64,000 nt of DNA, from positions 62,001 to 126,000 of the forward strand of contig NZ_ADGX01000001.1 of assembly GCF_000177675.1 (NCBI RefSeq). Reading direction: 5' to 3'. The notes under the pieces were generated by a model. That model was not told the DNA's origin, made no database searches, and saw nothing but the letters and a program-made list of their open reading frames with translations. The DNA comes from Parafrankia sp. EUN1f. GTDB lineage: Bacteria; Actinomycetota; Actinomycetes; Frankiales; Frankiaceae. This document shows, piece after piece, positions 50,944 through 60,046 of the stretch (the first letter of the stretch is position 1; each line of letters opens with the position of its first letter). The position numbers and the translations under genes are program-made.

Positions 50944-52630
50944 CGCTCTCCTCCACTTCGTGGTCTTCCTGGATGTCTTCGGTCGAGGCCGGCGACACAG
51001 CCGGCGACGCGGCCGGCGCGGGCGCGGCTGCCGGTGGCTCCGCGGCCAGGCGGTCGAGGTACTGCTGGCGGAGCGGGACCTTGTAGAGCTTTCCGGTCGG
51101 CAGCCGCGGCAGTTCCGCCGCGAAGTCGACGACCCGCGGAACCTTCGGCCCGGCGAGGTGCGCCCGGACATGGGCGCGCAGCTGTTCGGCCAGCTCCGGT
51201 GTCGGTTCCACCCCTGCGACGGGCTGGACGACCGCGTGCACGTACTCGCCCATCTCCGGGTCGGGCAGGCCGAAGACGGCCACGTCCTCGACGTCCGGGT
51301 GGATCGTGAGGCAGGCCTCGATCTCCGCCGGGTAGATGTTCACCCCACCCGAGATGATGGTGAACGAGCTACGGTCGGTGAGATAAAGGTAGCCGTCCTC
51401 GTCGACGTAGCCCAGGTCCCCCAGCGACAGCCAGTTGGCGTGCTGCGGGTGCCGGGCCGACAGCGTCTTCTCCTGGTCGTTGTGGTACTCGAAGACGGTG
51501 TCCTCGCGCTCGAAGTAGATCGAGCCCGTCTCACCGGCGGGCAGCTCGGCGCCGTCCGGCCCGCAGACGCGGATCGTGCCCAGCGACGCCCGGCCGACCG
51601 AGCCGGGGCGTTCAAGCCACTCCGCCGACGAGATCACCGTCATGCCGGCGCCTTCGGTGCCGGAGTAGTACTCGGTCACGATCGGGCCGAACCAGTCGAT
51701 GATCTGCTGCTTCACCGGCACCGGGCACGGCGCTCCGGCGTGCAGCACCCGCTGCAGGCTGGACAGGTCGTAGCGCCGGCGGATCTCCGCCGGGAGCTTC
51801 AGCAGGCGGACGAACATCGTCGGCACCGCCTGCAGATGGGTGACCCGCTCCCGCTCGATCACCTCGAGCATCTCCCGGGCGTCGAACTTCTCCATGATCA
51901 CCACGGTGGCGCCCAGCTCGTGCGCTCCGCGCACCCAGCCCAGCGGGGCGGCGTGGTAGAGCGGCGCCGGGCACAGATACACCGAGCGCTCGCTCATGCC
52001 GGCGAGGCTGCGGCACATCCGGGCGCCCTTCGCCACGATGGGCACGCTGCCGTCCAGCTCCTGCAGCGGCCGCTTGATCCCCTTCGGCCGCCCGGTGGTG
52101 CCCGAGGAGTAGAGCATCAGCTCACCCATCACGAGCCGTGCGGGGCTCTCGGCGGGCACCGCGGCGATAGCGGCCTCGTAGGCCTCGAACCCGTCGGCGC
52201 CGCCGCCGTCGGCGCCCTCCCGGACGCCGTCGATCATCAGGCGGGTCGCGCAGCCCGGCACGTCGCGGACCGCGGGGACCGCGGCCGCGGCGAGCGTCGC
52301 CGTCGTCACCAGGGCGCAGGCCCCCGAGTCGCGCAGGATGTAGGCGATCTCCTCAGCGGTGCCGTACCGGTTGACAGCCGTGATGTACAGGCCCGACCGC
52401 ACGGCCGCCCACAGCACCTCCATGAACCGCGGGTGGTTCTCCGCGAGCAGCGCGACGACGTCGCCGGCGACCAGCCCGCGGTCGCTCAGGAGCCGGGCCA
52501 GCCGGGCGGACCGCTCGTTGAGGGCGCCGTAGGTGATGACCTGCCGGCCGCGGGCCATGATCACCGCGGGCCGGTCCGGATCGTAGGTCGCGTAGCCGCT
52601 GGGATCTGCCACGTAGCCGCTGGACTGCAT
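50930..52630 (-). CDS. Acyl-CoA ligase (AMP-dependent synthetase)
   Basis: This 566-aa protein has the P-loop MLYSSGTTGRPKGIKRP near residue 175, TEYYSGTEGAGMTV near 310, WLSLGDLGYVDEDGYLYLTDR near 390 and the C-terminal TGKLYKVPLRQQYL. The last 40 residues are an Ala/Pro/Glu-rich tail that is not part of the fold. It is the first gene of the operon that continues with ALDH, LLM, phosphotransferase and SDR. Operator copy d lies about 165 bp upstream, in the gap shared with the divergent amidohydrolase. It probably activates a carboxylic acid intermediate. Confidence 0.9.
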   Translation of the reverse strand: MQSSGYVADPSGYATYDPDRPAVIMARGRQVITYGALNERSARLARLLSDRGLVAGDVVALLAENHPRFMEVLWAAVRSGLYITAVNRYGTAEEIAYILRDSGACALVTTATLAAAAVPAVRDVPGCATRLMIDGVREGADGGGADGFEAYEAAIAAVPAESPARLVMGELMLYSSGTTGRPKGIKRPLQELDGSVPIVAKGARMCRSLAGMSERSVYLCPAPLYHAAPLGWVRGAHELGATVVIMEKFDAREMLEVIERERVTHLQAVPTMFVRLLKLPAEIRRRYDLSSLQRVLHAGAPCPVPVKQQIIDWFGPIVTEYYSGTEGAGMTVISSAEWLERPGSVGRASLGTIRVCGPDGAELPAGETGSIYFEREDTVFEYHNDQEKTLSARHPQHANWLSLGDLGYVDEDGYLYLTDRSSFTIISGGVNIYPAEIEACLTIHPDVEDVAVFGLPDPEMGEYVHAVVQPVAGVEPTPELAEQLRAHVRAHLAGPKVPRVVDFAAELPRLPTGKLYKVPLRQQYLDRLAAEPPAAAPAPAASPAVSPASTEDIQEDHEVEESGERA

Positions 52631-52980
52631 ATGTCCTCATGTCCTCCAGCCTCACCGGCGAGGTGCTGGGTCCTCCGGCCGTGATGGACGTGGACGGCGT
52701 GGAAATGGGATGTTCGTTTTGCGGGTCGGTGCGCCGGGCCGGAGCCGCGAAAGATCGGTCCGCCGCCGCGGGAGCGAGCGTAACGCACCTTGATATCGAT
52801 GTCGACATCGAGACCGGTTGGCGGCTATCGTGAGCCCGGTCCCGCCCGCACCACATCGCCGCACGACCCGATCACCGCACATCCCGGCATCACGTCGCCG
52901 CCGCACGTCGTCACATGTCGCCACATGTCGCCGCGCGTCCCGGCATCAGTCACGGCATCACGTCACGGAAGGTGTCCAAG
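52631..52980. other. Divergent promoter region (about 350 bp)
   Basis: Holds operator copy d. Repeated CACGTCGCC-like words occur between 52880 and 52940 but show no clear structure. Confidence 0.5.
52796..52811. promoter_or_regulatory. Cluster-2 operator copy d, perfect palindrome
   Basis: TCGATGTCGACATCGA is a perfect 16-bp palindrome, preceded by TTGATA and followed by GACC. It is the cleanest copy of the cluster-2 element and sits in the gap between divergent operons. Confidence 0.7.
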
Positions 52981-53925
52981 GTGGCTTCCGCGCACCCGTC
53001 CCCCGCCGCTCCGGTCGCGCACGACCGCCCCTGGCCGCTTGACCTCGGTGTGATCGACACGCTGGTAGGGCTCCCCCAGGACCCGGCCGCGCTGTACCGG
53101 CAGATCCGTTCCGTGCTGCGCGACAAGGAGTCGCGTGAGGACTTCGTGATGCCGGCGTCGTACATGTTCCACGACGTGCCGACCGCCCACGAGGCCGAGG
53201 ACGCGGACCCGGTCGCCCTCGTGCTCGGCGAGATGGACCGCCACGGGATCGACGTCGCGCTGATCAGCCTCAGCGCCAACACCGAGGTCGCCCAGCGCGC
53301 GCTCACCGAGCACCCGGGCCGGTTCGTCGCCTCGTGGACCTGCGACCCGAACCAGGGGATGGCGGGGCTGCGCACCCTCGTCCGCATGCACGAGGAATGG
53401 GGTGTCCGCGCAGCGTCGCTGTTCCCGCACGGGGTCTCCCCGCAGGTCGCGATCGACGCGCCGCAGATGTACCCGATCTACGCCAAGTGCGTCGAGCTGG
53501 AGATCCCCGTCTTCGTGTCGGTCGGGATCGCCGGCCCCCGGGTCCCGTCCATGGTGCAGCGCGTCGAGCTCATCGACCAGGTGATGTACGACTTCCCCGA
53601 GCTCGTCTTCGTGATGCGCCACGGTGCCGAACCGTGGACGGACCTCGCGGTGAAGCTGATGCTCAAATGGCCGAACCTCTACTACTCGACCAGCGCCTTC
53701 TCGCCGCGCTACTACCCGGCGAACATCATCGACTACGCCAACACCCGCGGCGCGGACAAAATCATCTACGGCGGCTACTTCCCGATGGGCCTCAGCCTCG
53801 ACCGGATCATGACGGAGCTGGCCCAGGTCCCCCTGAAGGCGGATGTCTGGCCGAAGTTCCTCCGCGAGAACGCCGCCCGCGTTCTCGGCCTCGGCCTCGG
53901 CAACACTGACGGGACGGCCGCGTGA
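52981..53925 (+). CDS. Amidohydrolase (PF04909-type) family protein
   Basis: The protein is 314 aa from GTG 52981 (GGAAGG 8 nt upstream); a GTG at 52972 is close. It has LDLGVIDTLVGLP at the start, VALISLSANTEVAQRAL, FVMRHGAEPWTDLAVKLM near residue 215 and YGGYFPMGLSLDRI near 265. The metal-binding HxH of the N-terminus is not obvious, and the last Asp motif is changed to GGYF, so catalysis may differ from that of the 45069-46259 member. The stop overlaps the next gene by 4 bases (GTGA). It leads a plus-strand operon with a dehydrogenase pair. Confidence 0.8.
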   Translation: MASAHPSPAAPVAHDRPWPLDLGVIDTLVGLPQDPAALYRQIRSVLRDKESREDFVMPASYMFHDVPTAHEAEDADPVALVLGEMDRHGIDVALISLSANTEVAQRALTEHPGRFVASWTCDPNQGMAGLRTLVRMHEEWGVRAASLFPHGVSPQVAIDAPQMYPIYAKCVELEIPVFVSVGIAGPRVPSMVQRVELIDQVMYDFPELVFVMRHGAEPWTDLAVKLMLKWPNLYYSTSAFSPRYYPANIIDYANTRGADKIIYGGYFPMGLSLDRIMTELAQVPLKADVWPKFLRENAARVLGLGLGNTDGTAA

Positions 53926-55094
53926 ACCTCGCCTTCTCCGACGAGCAGAACGAGCTGCGCCGCACGGTCCGCGACTTCCTCGAGAAGAACTCGCCCGAGA
54001 CCGAGGTCCGGCGCCTCATGGAGACGGCCGAGGGCTACGACCCGGACGTCTGGCACCAGCTCGCCGCCGAACTGGGCATCGCGGGGCTGGCGGTGCCGGA
54101 GGAGTACGGCGGCGCCGGCTGCGGATTCGTCGAACTGGGCATCGTCCTGGAGGAGGCGGGACGCGCGCTGCTGTGCGCGCCCCTGCTGTCGACCGTGGTC
54201 CTCGCCGCCTCCACCCTGCTCGAGCTGGGTGACGAGGGCGCGTGCGCCGACTACCTGCCCGGCATCGCCGACGGGACGACCCTGGCCACCCTCGCACTCA
54301 CCGAGTCCACCGGCCGCTGGAACGACCCCGACGCCGTCACCTGCACCGCTTCCCCAAGCGGGGGCACGGGCGGCGGCGCGGACACGGGCGGCTGGACCGT
54401 CTCGGGCCGCAAGTCGTTCGTGCCCGACGGGCAGACCGCCGCGCTGCTGCTCGTGGTGGCCCGCACCGACGCCGGCCTCAGCGTGTTCGCCGTCGCCGGC
54501 GACGTCCCGCAGGTGCGGCGCGAACCGCGCGCAACCCTCGACCAGACCCGCCGGCAGGCCGACCTCACCTTCACCGCCGCCCCCGCCCGCCTGCTCGGCA
54601 CCGACGGCGCGGCCTGGCCGGCCCTCGAGCGGGTGCTCGACCTCGCCGCGATCGCCGTCGCCGCCGAACAGGTCGGCGCCGCCTCGCGGGTGCTGGACAT
54701 GGCGGTCGACTACGCGAAGACCCGGGTCCAGTTCGGCCGCCCGATCGGCGCGTTCCAGGCCATCAAGCACAAGCTCGCCGACCTGCACCTGGCCGTCGAG
54801 TCGGCGCGTTCTGCCGCCTACCACGGCCTGTGGGCCGCGGCCGAAAGCCCGCTCGAACTGCCGGCGGCGGCCAGCCTCGCCAAGGCCTGCTGCGGCGACG
54901 CCTTCGTCACCGCCGCCACGGAGAACATCCAGGTGCACGGCGGCATCGGCTTCACCTGGGAGCACCCGGCCCACCTCTACCTGAAGCGGGCCCACAGCTC
55001 CCGGCAGCTGTTCGGCAACGCGGCGCACCACCGCCAGCGCCTCGCCCAGGTGCTGCTCGCCGAACTCCCCGAAACGCCCGCGCTCCCCGCCTGA
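53922..55094 (+). CDS. Acyl-CoA dehydrogenase, partner 1 of a pair
   Basis: The 390-aa protein starts at GTG 53922, in a GTGA overlap with the previous gene. It has LAVPEEYGGAGCG near residue 55, LATLALTESTGRWND near 120 in place of the usual flavin-loop, RVQFGRPIGAFQAIKHKLADL near 270, and IHVHGGIGFTWEHPAHLY-like segment VHGGIGFTWEHPAHL near 340. The C-terminal catalytic Glu segment is reduced. It is like FadE subunits that form heterotetramers. It is followed by a second dehydrogenase 62 bp later. Confidence 0.88.
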   Translation: MNLAFSDEQNELRRTVRDFLEKNSPETEVRRLMETAEGYDPDVWHQLAAELGIAGLAVPEEYGGAGCGFVELGIVLEEAGRALLCAPLLSTVVLAASTLLELGDEGACADYLPGIADGTTLATLALTESTGRWNDPDAVTCTASPSGGTGGGADTGGWTVSGRKSFVPDGQTAALLLVVARTDAGLSVFAVAGDVPQVRREPRATLDQTRRQADLTFTAAPARLLGTDGAAWPALERVLDLAAIAVAAEQVGAASRVLDMAVDYAKTRVQFGRPIGAFQAIKHKLADLHLAVESARSAAYHGLWAAAESPLELPAAASLAKACCGDAFVTAATENIQVHGGIGFTWEHPAHLYLKRAHSSRQLFGNAAHHRQRLAQVLLAELPETPALPA

Positions 55095-55156
55095 GCCGGC
55101 CCGCGAACATCTCCCGAACGCCCGTCGTCATGAATCCCAGCGGAGGCGCAGACCCG

Positions 55157-56359
55157 ATGCCGAACCCAGCCGCCCCGGTGTCCGACCGGCCCGCCGAGGG
55201 GCGGTCGGAGTTCCAGGCCCGCGTCCACGAGTGGTTCACCGCGAACGCGCCACGCAAGGGCTCACCGGAGGACTTCTCCGCGGTACACATCGTCAGCGCC
55301 GCCACCGCCGAGGAGTACCGCGCGCAGGAACAGCACGCGATCTCCGTGACCCGCACGTGGCAGCGCAGACTCTTCGACGCCGGCCTCGCCGGCCGCTCAT
55401 GGCGGCCCGAGTACGGCGGGCACGGCGCACCCGACTGGCAGGACGAGGTCGTCATCGAGGAGCAGGCCCGCTGGGGCGTGTCGACGAAGATGTTCGCCGT
55501 CGGCCTCGAGATGGTGCCCGCGGTGCTGTTCAGGCACGGCACCCACGAGCAGCGCGCCACCTTCCTGCCGCCGATCCTGCGCGGCGAGCACAGCTGGTGC
55601 CAGCTGCTGTCCGAGCCGGGCGCCGGCTCCGACCTGGCCAACGTGCAGACCCGGGCGACCCCGGTCGACGGCGGCGGCTGGTCGGTCACCGGCCAGAAGG
55701 TGTGGACGTCCAACGCCGGCTGCAGTGAGTACGCGCTGCTCGTCGCCCGCACCGGCAGCCGCGAGGAGGGCCGCGCGGGCCTGTCCTGCTTCCTGCTGGA
55801 GATGGCGCAGCCCGGCGTCGACATCCGCCCGCTGCGGCAGATGTCCGGGGCGTACCACTTCAACGAGGTGTTCCTCGACGACGTCCACGTGCCGGAGAAC
55901 GGTCTGATCGGTGCCCCCGGCGAAGGCTGGGCGGTGCTGCGCACGATGCTCGCGAGCGAACGCGCGGCGATCGGCGGTGGCACCAGCGCCCGCTCCGCCA
56001 CCCAGCTCGTCGGCCTGGCCCGCACCCTCGGCTGCGACGGCGACCCGGTCGTGCGGGACCTGCTCGCCCAGGCCGCGATCCGGGAACGCACCCTCGACCT
56101 GCTGCGCGCCCGGATCGCCGCCGGCCACGCCGTCGCCGCCGCCGGCCCGACCACGAAGCTGCTCTACTCCGAGCACGCCCGCCTCAGCGCCGACGCGGCG
56201 ACGACCATCCTCGGGATGGCCGCGACCGTCGTCGACGACGAGGTGTCCGCCCCGTGGATCGAACGGCTGCTGTTCGCCCCCGGCCTGCGCCTGGGCGGCG
56301 GCACCGACGAGATCCAGCGCAACGCCATCGCCGAACGGGGTCTGGGCCTGCCCCGCTGA
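55157..56359 (+). CDS. Acyl-CoA dehydrogenase, partner 2 of a pair
   Basis: The protein is 400 aa from the ATG at 55157 (GGAGG 10 nt upstream; ATG 55130 in frame). Motifs: SWRPEYGGHGAPDWQDE near residue 80, WCQLLSEPGAGSDLANVQT near 155, VTGQKVWTSNAGCSEYAL near 190 and GGGTDEIQRNAIAERGLGLPR at the C-terminus. Pairs with the 53922 gene as the probable alpha2beta2 enzyme, as the 24989/26112 pair does. The C-terminal GGGTDEIQ is the common end of this subgroup. The enzyme should act on a CoA ester of this second catabolic block. Confidence 0.9.
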   Translation: MPNPAAPVSDRPAEGRSEFQARVHEWFTANAPRKGSPEDFSAVHIVSAATAEEYRAQEQHAISVTRTWQRRLFDAGLAGRSWRPEYGGHGAPDWQDEVVIEEQARWGVSTKMFAVGLEMVPAVLFRHGTHEQRATFLPPILRGEHSWCQLLSEPGAGSDLANVQTRATPVDGGGWSVTGQKVWTSNAGCSEYALLVARTGSREEGRAGLSCFLLEMAQPGVDIRPLRQMSGAYHFNEVFLDDVHVPENGLIGAPGEGWAVLRTMLASERAAIGGGTSARSATQLVGLARTLGCDGDPVVRDLLAQAAIRERTLDLLRARIAAGHAVAAAGPTTKLLYSEHARLSADAATTILGMAATVVDDEVSAPWIERLLFAPGLRLGGGTDEIQRNAIAERGLGLPR

Positions 56360-57261
56360 GCTCGTCGTTGATCCCGGCCTCTCACCGGGTCGGGCTTCGC
56401 ACGGTCGGGCTTCGTGGTTTCTGACGGCCGTGGTCAGGTTCCAGCGCAGGCTCGACCGTCCCGCGCTGACGGCTAAGGGGCCGCTTGTGTCCCGTGCCCG
56501 CAGGGTGTTGACACCCCTTTCCGCGCGGGAGCCGCAAGCCCTGGACAACTGATTTTCGGAACGGACACGAAAAGGTCGTGACCCGCTGCGGCCGCGATGG
56601 TCGGCCCGGGCCTGGAGAGCATGGCAGCGGCCTCAGGCCCGCCAGGGGCCGTGAAGACGCTGGTCACGGCGCGGGCCTGGGTCTCGGCGAGCACTGTTTT
56701 CCGCGTCGGGCGGAGTCCACCAGACGGTGGCTGCGCGTCGCGGCGGGGTCACCGTCCCAGATCACGACCCTAGACTCTCGTTCAATTCCTCTGACTGAGT
56801 AAGACACTACGAGTTTCAGACACCACCGTCACTCCGAAGCATTCGCCGACCGGACCGGGTGCACAGGACCGAGACCCGGGCCGGGCTGGGGGCGGCGTGG
56901 GGTTCGCGGTCACGCTTTCGCGGATATGGCTGGCCAGGACCCGTGCGATCACCTCGCACAAACGGGGCCCGTGTTTCAAGACCGATGAAGGAGTTGGGAT
57001 GCCCGCCGCCTCGCACCTCACATCGCTGACCATGGACAACGCGACGAGGAGCAGCGGCAACATCTCCGCGCTGCGGTAACCACGCTCACCCTTGACCTCA
57101 CGCGGCGGCCCCGTTACGGGGGACAGGCCAGGAGCCACCGAAAGGCCGCGGCTACGATCCCCTGGCAGACGGCTACCTTTCACCAACCGGCGCGGTGTCC
57201 GTCCGTGTGCTGTTTCGGAAGAGCTCGGGATCGGTCGTAAATCAGCGGGGGCGCGCACCAC
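56360..57261. other. Intergenic with ATPase remnant
   Basis: About 900 bp. The only recognisable piece is the decayed ATPase fragment at 56900-56965. The rest is featureless. Confidence 0.5.
56900..56965 (-). pseudogene. Fragment of an AAA ATPase-nuclease gene
   Basis: The minus-strand frame reads CEVIARVLASHIRESVTANP, which matches YREVIVRVLASRIQESVIADP in the intact protein at 58348-59925; the DNA matches too (CTGGCCAGGACCCG in both, plus strand). Flanking sequence shows no further similarity, so it is a short relic. Confidence 0.65.
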
Positions 57262-58323
57262 ATGAGCATTGAAGCAATGAGCGAGTACGACAGGGCAGCC
57301 TGGATCAAGTTGGAGGAATGGAGGACGAAGCGGCTTTCCCCGCGGGAACGCAATCTTCTCCCGAAGGGCGCTCGCGAAAAGATTGCCAAGGCCGGAGAAA
57401 GGGTTGGTGAAGGGTTCGAGAAAATTCCCGGAGCAAGCCAGTTCATCGAGCTGTTCAACAAGGCACTCGAAGGTGTCACGGGGTTGATCAGTCGGACGGC
57501 GGACGCATCGATGCGCCGCCAGGCAGTGATCGACGCATACCGCCGGTCGGGCCACCAGGTCACCGATCTGGCCGACGTCCGGAAACTCGAGCTGCGAGAC
57601 GTCGATCAGGTCAGTCCACGCCTTGGCCTGCGCTACACGGCGTTCAGCAGCGCCGAAGGCGCCGTGACTGGTCTCGCGGTCTCTGGAGGAGAGATCCTCG
57701 CGGGCGGTGGAGCGATCTTCGGTGCCGGTGTGGGTGCCGCACCGGGCGCAGGCACCGTCGTCGGCGCACTCGCGGTGGACGCGGCGGCCGTGCTCGGCGC
57801 CATGAGCCGAGCGACCGCACATATCGCGGCCTACTATGGCTACGACACCGATCTCCCCGAGGAGCAGGTGTTCGCCGTGGGCATCCTGAGCTTCAGCCTC
57901 GCCGGACAGTCCGGCAAAAGCGCCGCGTATATCGAGCTCAACAAGGTGGTGCAAGAGCTCGTTCGCAAAGCGTCCTGGGAAACACTCAACAAGAACGGAG
58001 TCACGAAGGTCGTCCGGGCTATCTACGAACGCCTTGGACTTCGCCTCACCAAGCAGAAGCTCGGTGGAGCCGTTCCTGTCATCGGCATCGCGGTGGGCGC
58101 CGGTCTGAACGCCCACATGCTGGAGAGGCTGACCACCGACGCGGACCGGCTCTACCGAGAGAGGTTCCTTCGCGAGAAGTATGGAATTCCGGCCACCACA
58201 GACTCCGGAGCAGCGCAGACCGCCCCCGGCCACGGCGGCGCCGGCATAGACGTCATCCGCATCAGCGAACTCATCGACGGTGAACTCGACATTGATGCTG
58301 GCCTCGATCCGGGCCGTCCCTGA
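57262..58323 (+). CDS. EcsC-family protein
   Basis: This 353-aa protein has an N-terminal helix (DRAAWIKLEEWRTKRLSPRER), a central hydrophobic Gly/Ala stretch (GEILAGGGAIFGAGVGAAPGAG) that could enter membranes, and the C-terminal family segment KLGGAVPVIGIAVGAGLNAH. These fit the EcsC family, named after Bacillus EcsC of the Ecs ABC-transporter operon, whose function is unknown. Start at ATG 57262 or 57277; no strong ribosome site is seen at either. It is convergent with the ATPase-nuclease gene. It lies in a block of possibly defence-related genes. Confidence 0.75.
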   Translation: MSIEAMSEYDRAAWIKLEEWRTKRLSPRERNLLPKGAREKIAKAGERVGEGFEKIPGASQFIELFNKALEGVTGLISRTADASMRRQAVIDAYRRSGHQVTDLADVRKLELRDVDQVSPRLGLRYTAFSSAEGAVTGLAVSGGEILAGGGAIFGAGVGAAPGAGTVVGALAVDAAAVLGAMSRATAHIAAYYGYDTDLPEEQVFAVGILSFSLAGQSGKSAAYIELNKVVQELVRKASWETLNKNGVTKVVRAIYERLGLRLTKQKLGGAVPVIGIAVGAGLNAHMLERLTTDADRLYRERFLREKYGIPATTDSGAAQTAPGHGGAGIDVIRISELIDGELDIDAGLDPGRP

Positions 58324-58347
58324 CGTCGAACGCGCCCGCTCCGCTGG

Positions 58348-59925
58348 CTACGCCCGGACCAGGGTAATGGTGCGTCCGGCGGGGCTTGTCGTGGTGGTGA
58401 TGACCGTGCGCTCGGCGATATCCGCGGCGTTCGGGCGCTGGTCGAAGACGACGAGAACTCCGGTGGTCAGGTCCAGGCGGTCGAGGTAACCGTCGAGCTG
58501 GCGCAGGCCGGCGCGCAGCGGGTCGGCCCGGCCCTCGCGCCATACCTTGAGCTCGAGAGCTTCCCGCTGAAGGTGGCGGGTGCCGTCCTCGACGATGTAG
58601 GGCCAGCGGATCAGCAGGTCCGTCCGCCCGGTACCGACGCCGTACTCGCGGTCGACGTAGCCACCGCCGTTCACGACTCGCTGAAGAAAGCCCATGAGAA
58701 CCAGCTGGGGTGCGGCTTCGCTGTAGTAGTCGCGAGAGGTGAGGAACTCGCCGTGTTCCATCCAGAACTCGGTGAACTCGCTGAGCATTTTCGGCAGGTC
58801 GAAGGTGCCGTCGGGGCGCACGAACGACCGCGGGTCGGCGATCACGCTCTCCTGAATGCGACTGGCCAGGACCCGCACGATCACCTCACGGTAGATCGGG
58901 TTGGCGGCCCGCACCGGCGGATCCTGCGCGATCAGACCCAGATCACGCAGGTAGGCGATGTCATCGTCATAGGGCTCGATCGTCAGAACGTCCCCGGCGA
59001 GCACCGGGCCGAGGACCCGGCGGACCCGCGGTTCCGCGAGCCTGGCCGCGAGCGAGTCCAGATGTGTGGCACGGGCCAGGATCAACCGTTCCTTGGCCTG
59101 CTCCACATGGTCGATGGTGATCGGCTCGACCGGCGGGACCGCGAGTTTCTCGACGACCTCACGGGCGAGCGCGTTGACCAGCCACGGTTGGCCACCGGTA
59201 AGCTCGATCGCTCGGTCGACGGCGGCCGACGTGAACTCCTGCCCAGTCTCGGCGGTGTGCTGGCCGTAGAGCTCACGCACCTCGTCCGCGGTGAAGTCTC
59301 CAAGCCGCAGCGACTCCAGCTTGATGTTGAACGGGCTGGACGTCCCCAGCCGTGAGGGGTCACCACCGGAAGCCGCTTTGTAGTCCCGCACGTCGCGCAG
59401 GCCGCACAGGGCGACCGAGGCGGGAAAGCTGCCAGGACGACCACGGTATCCATCGCGTAGCTGGCTGAGCACGCTGATCAGGGTCTGCCCGCGCAGCGCG
59501 TCGATCTCGTCGACGAACAGCACCAGCGGCCGGGGGCAGGCCTGCGCCCACGCGGTCAGGGCCGCCACGAGCAGGGCTCCTTCCGCGGCCTCGGGCCAGG
59601 CCGGAGGCCGCAGCGGCAGTGGCAGTACCCGATCGGCCTCCGCCCGGATCCGTTCCAGGACCGCACGGCTCGCCGAACCGATGTCGTCCTCCCACGCCCG
59701 CCCGGACTCGCAGGAGAACAGCAGCGCGGCGTACCGGCCGGCGGCGGTCAGCTCACGGGCGAGTGCTTCCAGCGTCGTCGTCTTGCCCGTCTGTCGGGGC
59801 GCGTGAACGACGAAGTAGCCTTCCTGCTCGACGAGACCCAGCGCCTCGGGCAGCCGCGCCGCCGCCGGAACCATGTAGTCGATTCCGGGCCGACACGGAC
59901 CCGCGGTGTTGAACCGTCGACTCAT
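58348..59925 (-). CDS. AAA-like ATPase with C-terminal PD-(D/E)XK nuclease-type domain
   Basis: The protein is 525 aa from the ATG at 59925 (GGGGGTGAC upstream). It has Walker A VVHAPRQTGKTTTLEAL near residue 45, Walker B RPLVLFVDEIDAL near 140, a sensor/arginine segment GGQPWLVNALAREVVEKL near 240 and winged-helix-like DPPVRAANPIYREVIVRVL near 335. The C-terminal domain has TGRTDLLIRWPY, then ALELKVWR, the D...ExK pattern of PD-(D/E)XK nucleases (PDDEXK_9-like). Similar fusions occur in bacteria with unknown roles, perhaps defence. A broken copy lies at 56900-56965. Confidence 0.8.
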   Translation of the reverse strand: MSRRFNTAGPCRPGIDYMVPAAARLPEALGLVEQEGYFVVHAPRQTGKTTTLEALARELTAAGRYAALLFSCESGRAWEDDIGSASRAVLERIRAEADRVLPLPLRPPAWPEAAEGALLVAALTAWAQACPRPLVLFVDEIDALRGQTLISVLSQLRDGYRGRPGSFPASVALCGLRDVRDYKAASGGDPSRLGTSSPFNIKLESLRLGDFTADEVRELYGQHTAETGQEFTSAAVDRAIELTGGQPWLVNALAREVVEKLAVPPVEPITIDHVEQAKERLILARATHLDSLAARLAEPRVRRVLGPVLAGDVLTIEPYDDDIAYLRDLGLIAQDPPVRAANPIYREVIVRVLASRIQESVIADPRSFVRPDGTFDLPKMLSEFTEFWMEHGEFLTSRDYYSEAAPQLVLMGFLQRVVNGGGYVDREYGVGTGRTDLLIRWPYIVEDGTRHLQREALELKVWREGRADPLRAGLRQLDGYLDRLDLTTGVLVVFDQRPNAADIAERTVITTTTSPAGRTITLVRA

Positions 59926-60046
59926 CGTCACCCCCGACCGCCGCGTCCGACGCCACCCACCTGCCCGGACAACCACCTTACGTAGCCACCATGACATCCT
60001 CCCCGACCTTCGGTCTCCGCCTGCCCGGCGGCGACGATCCGAGGGG

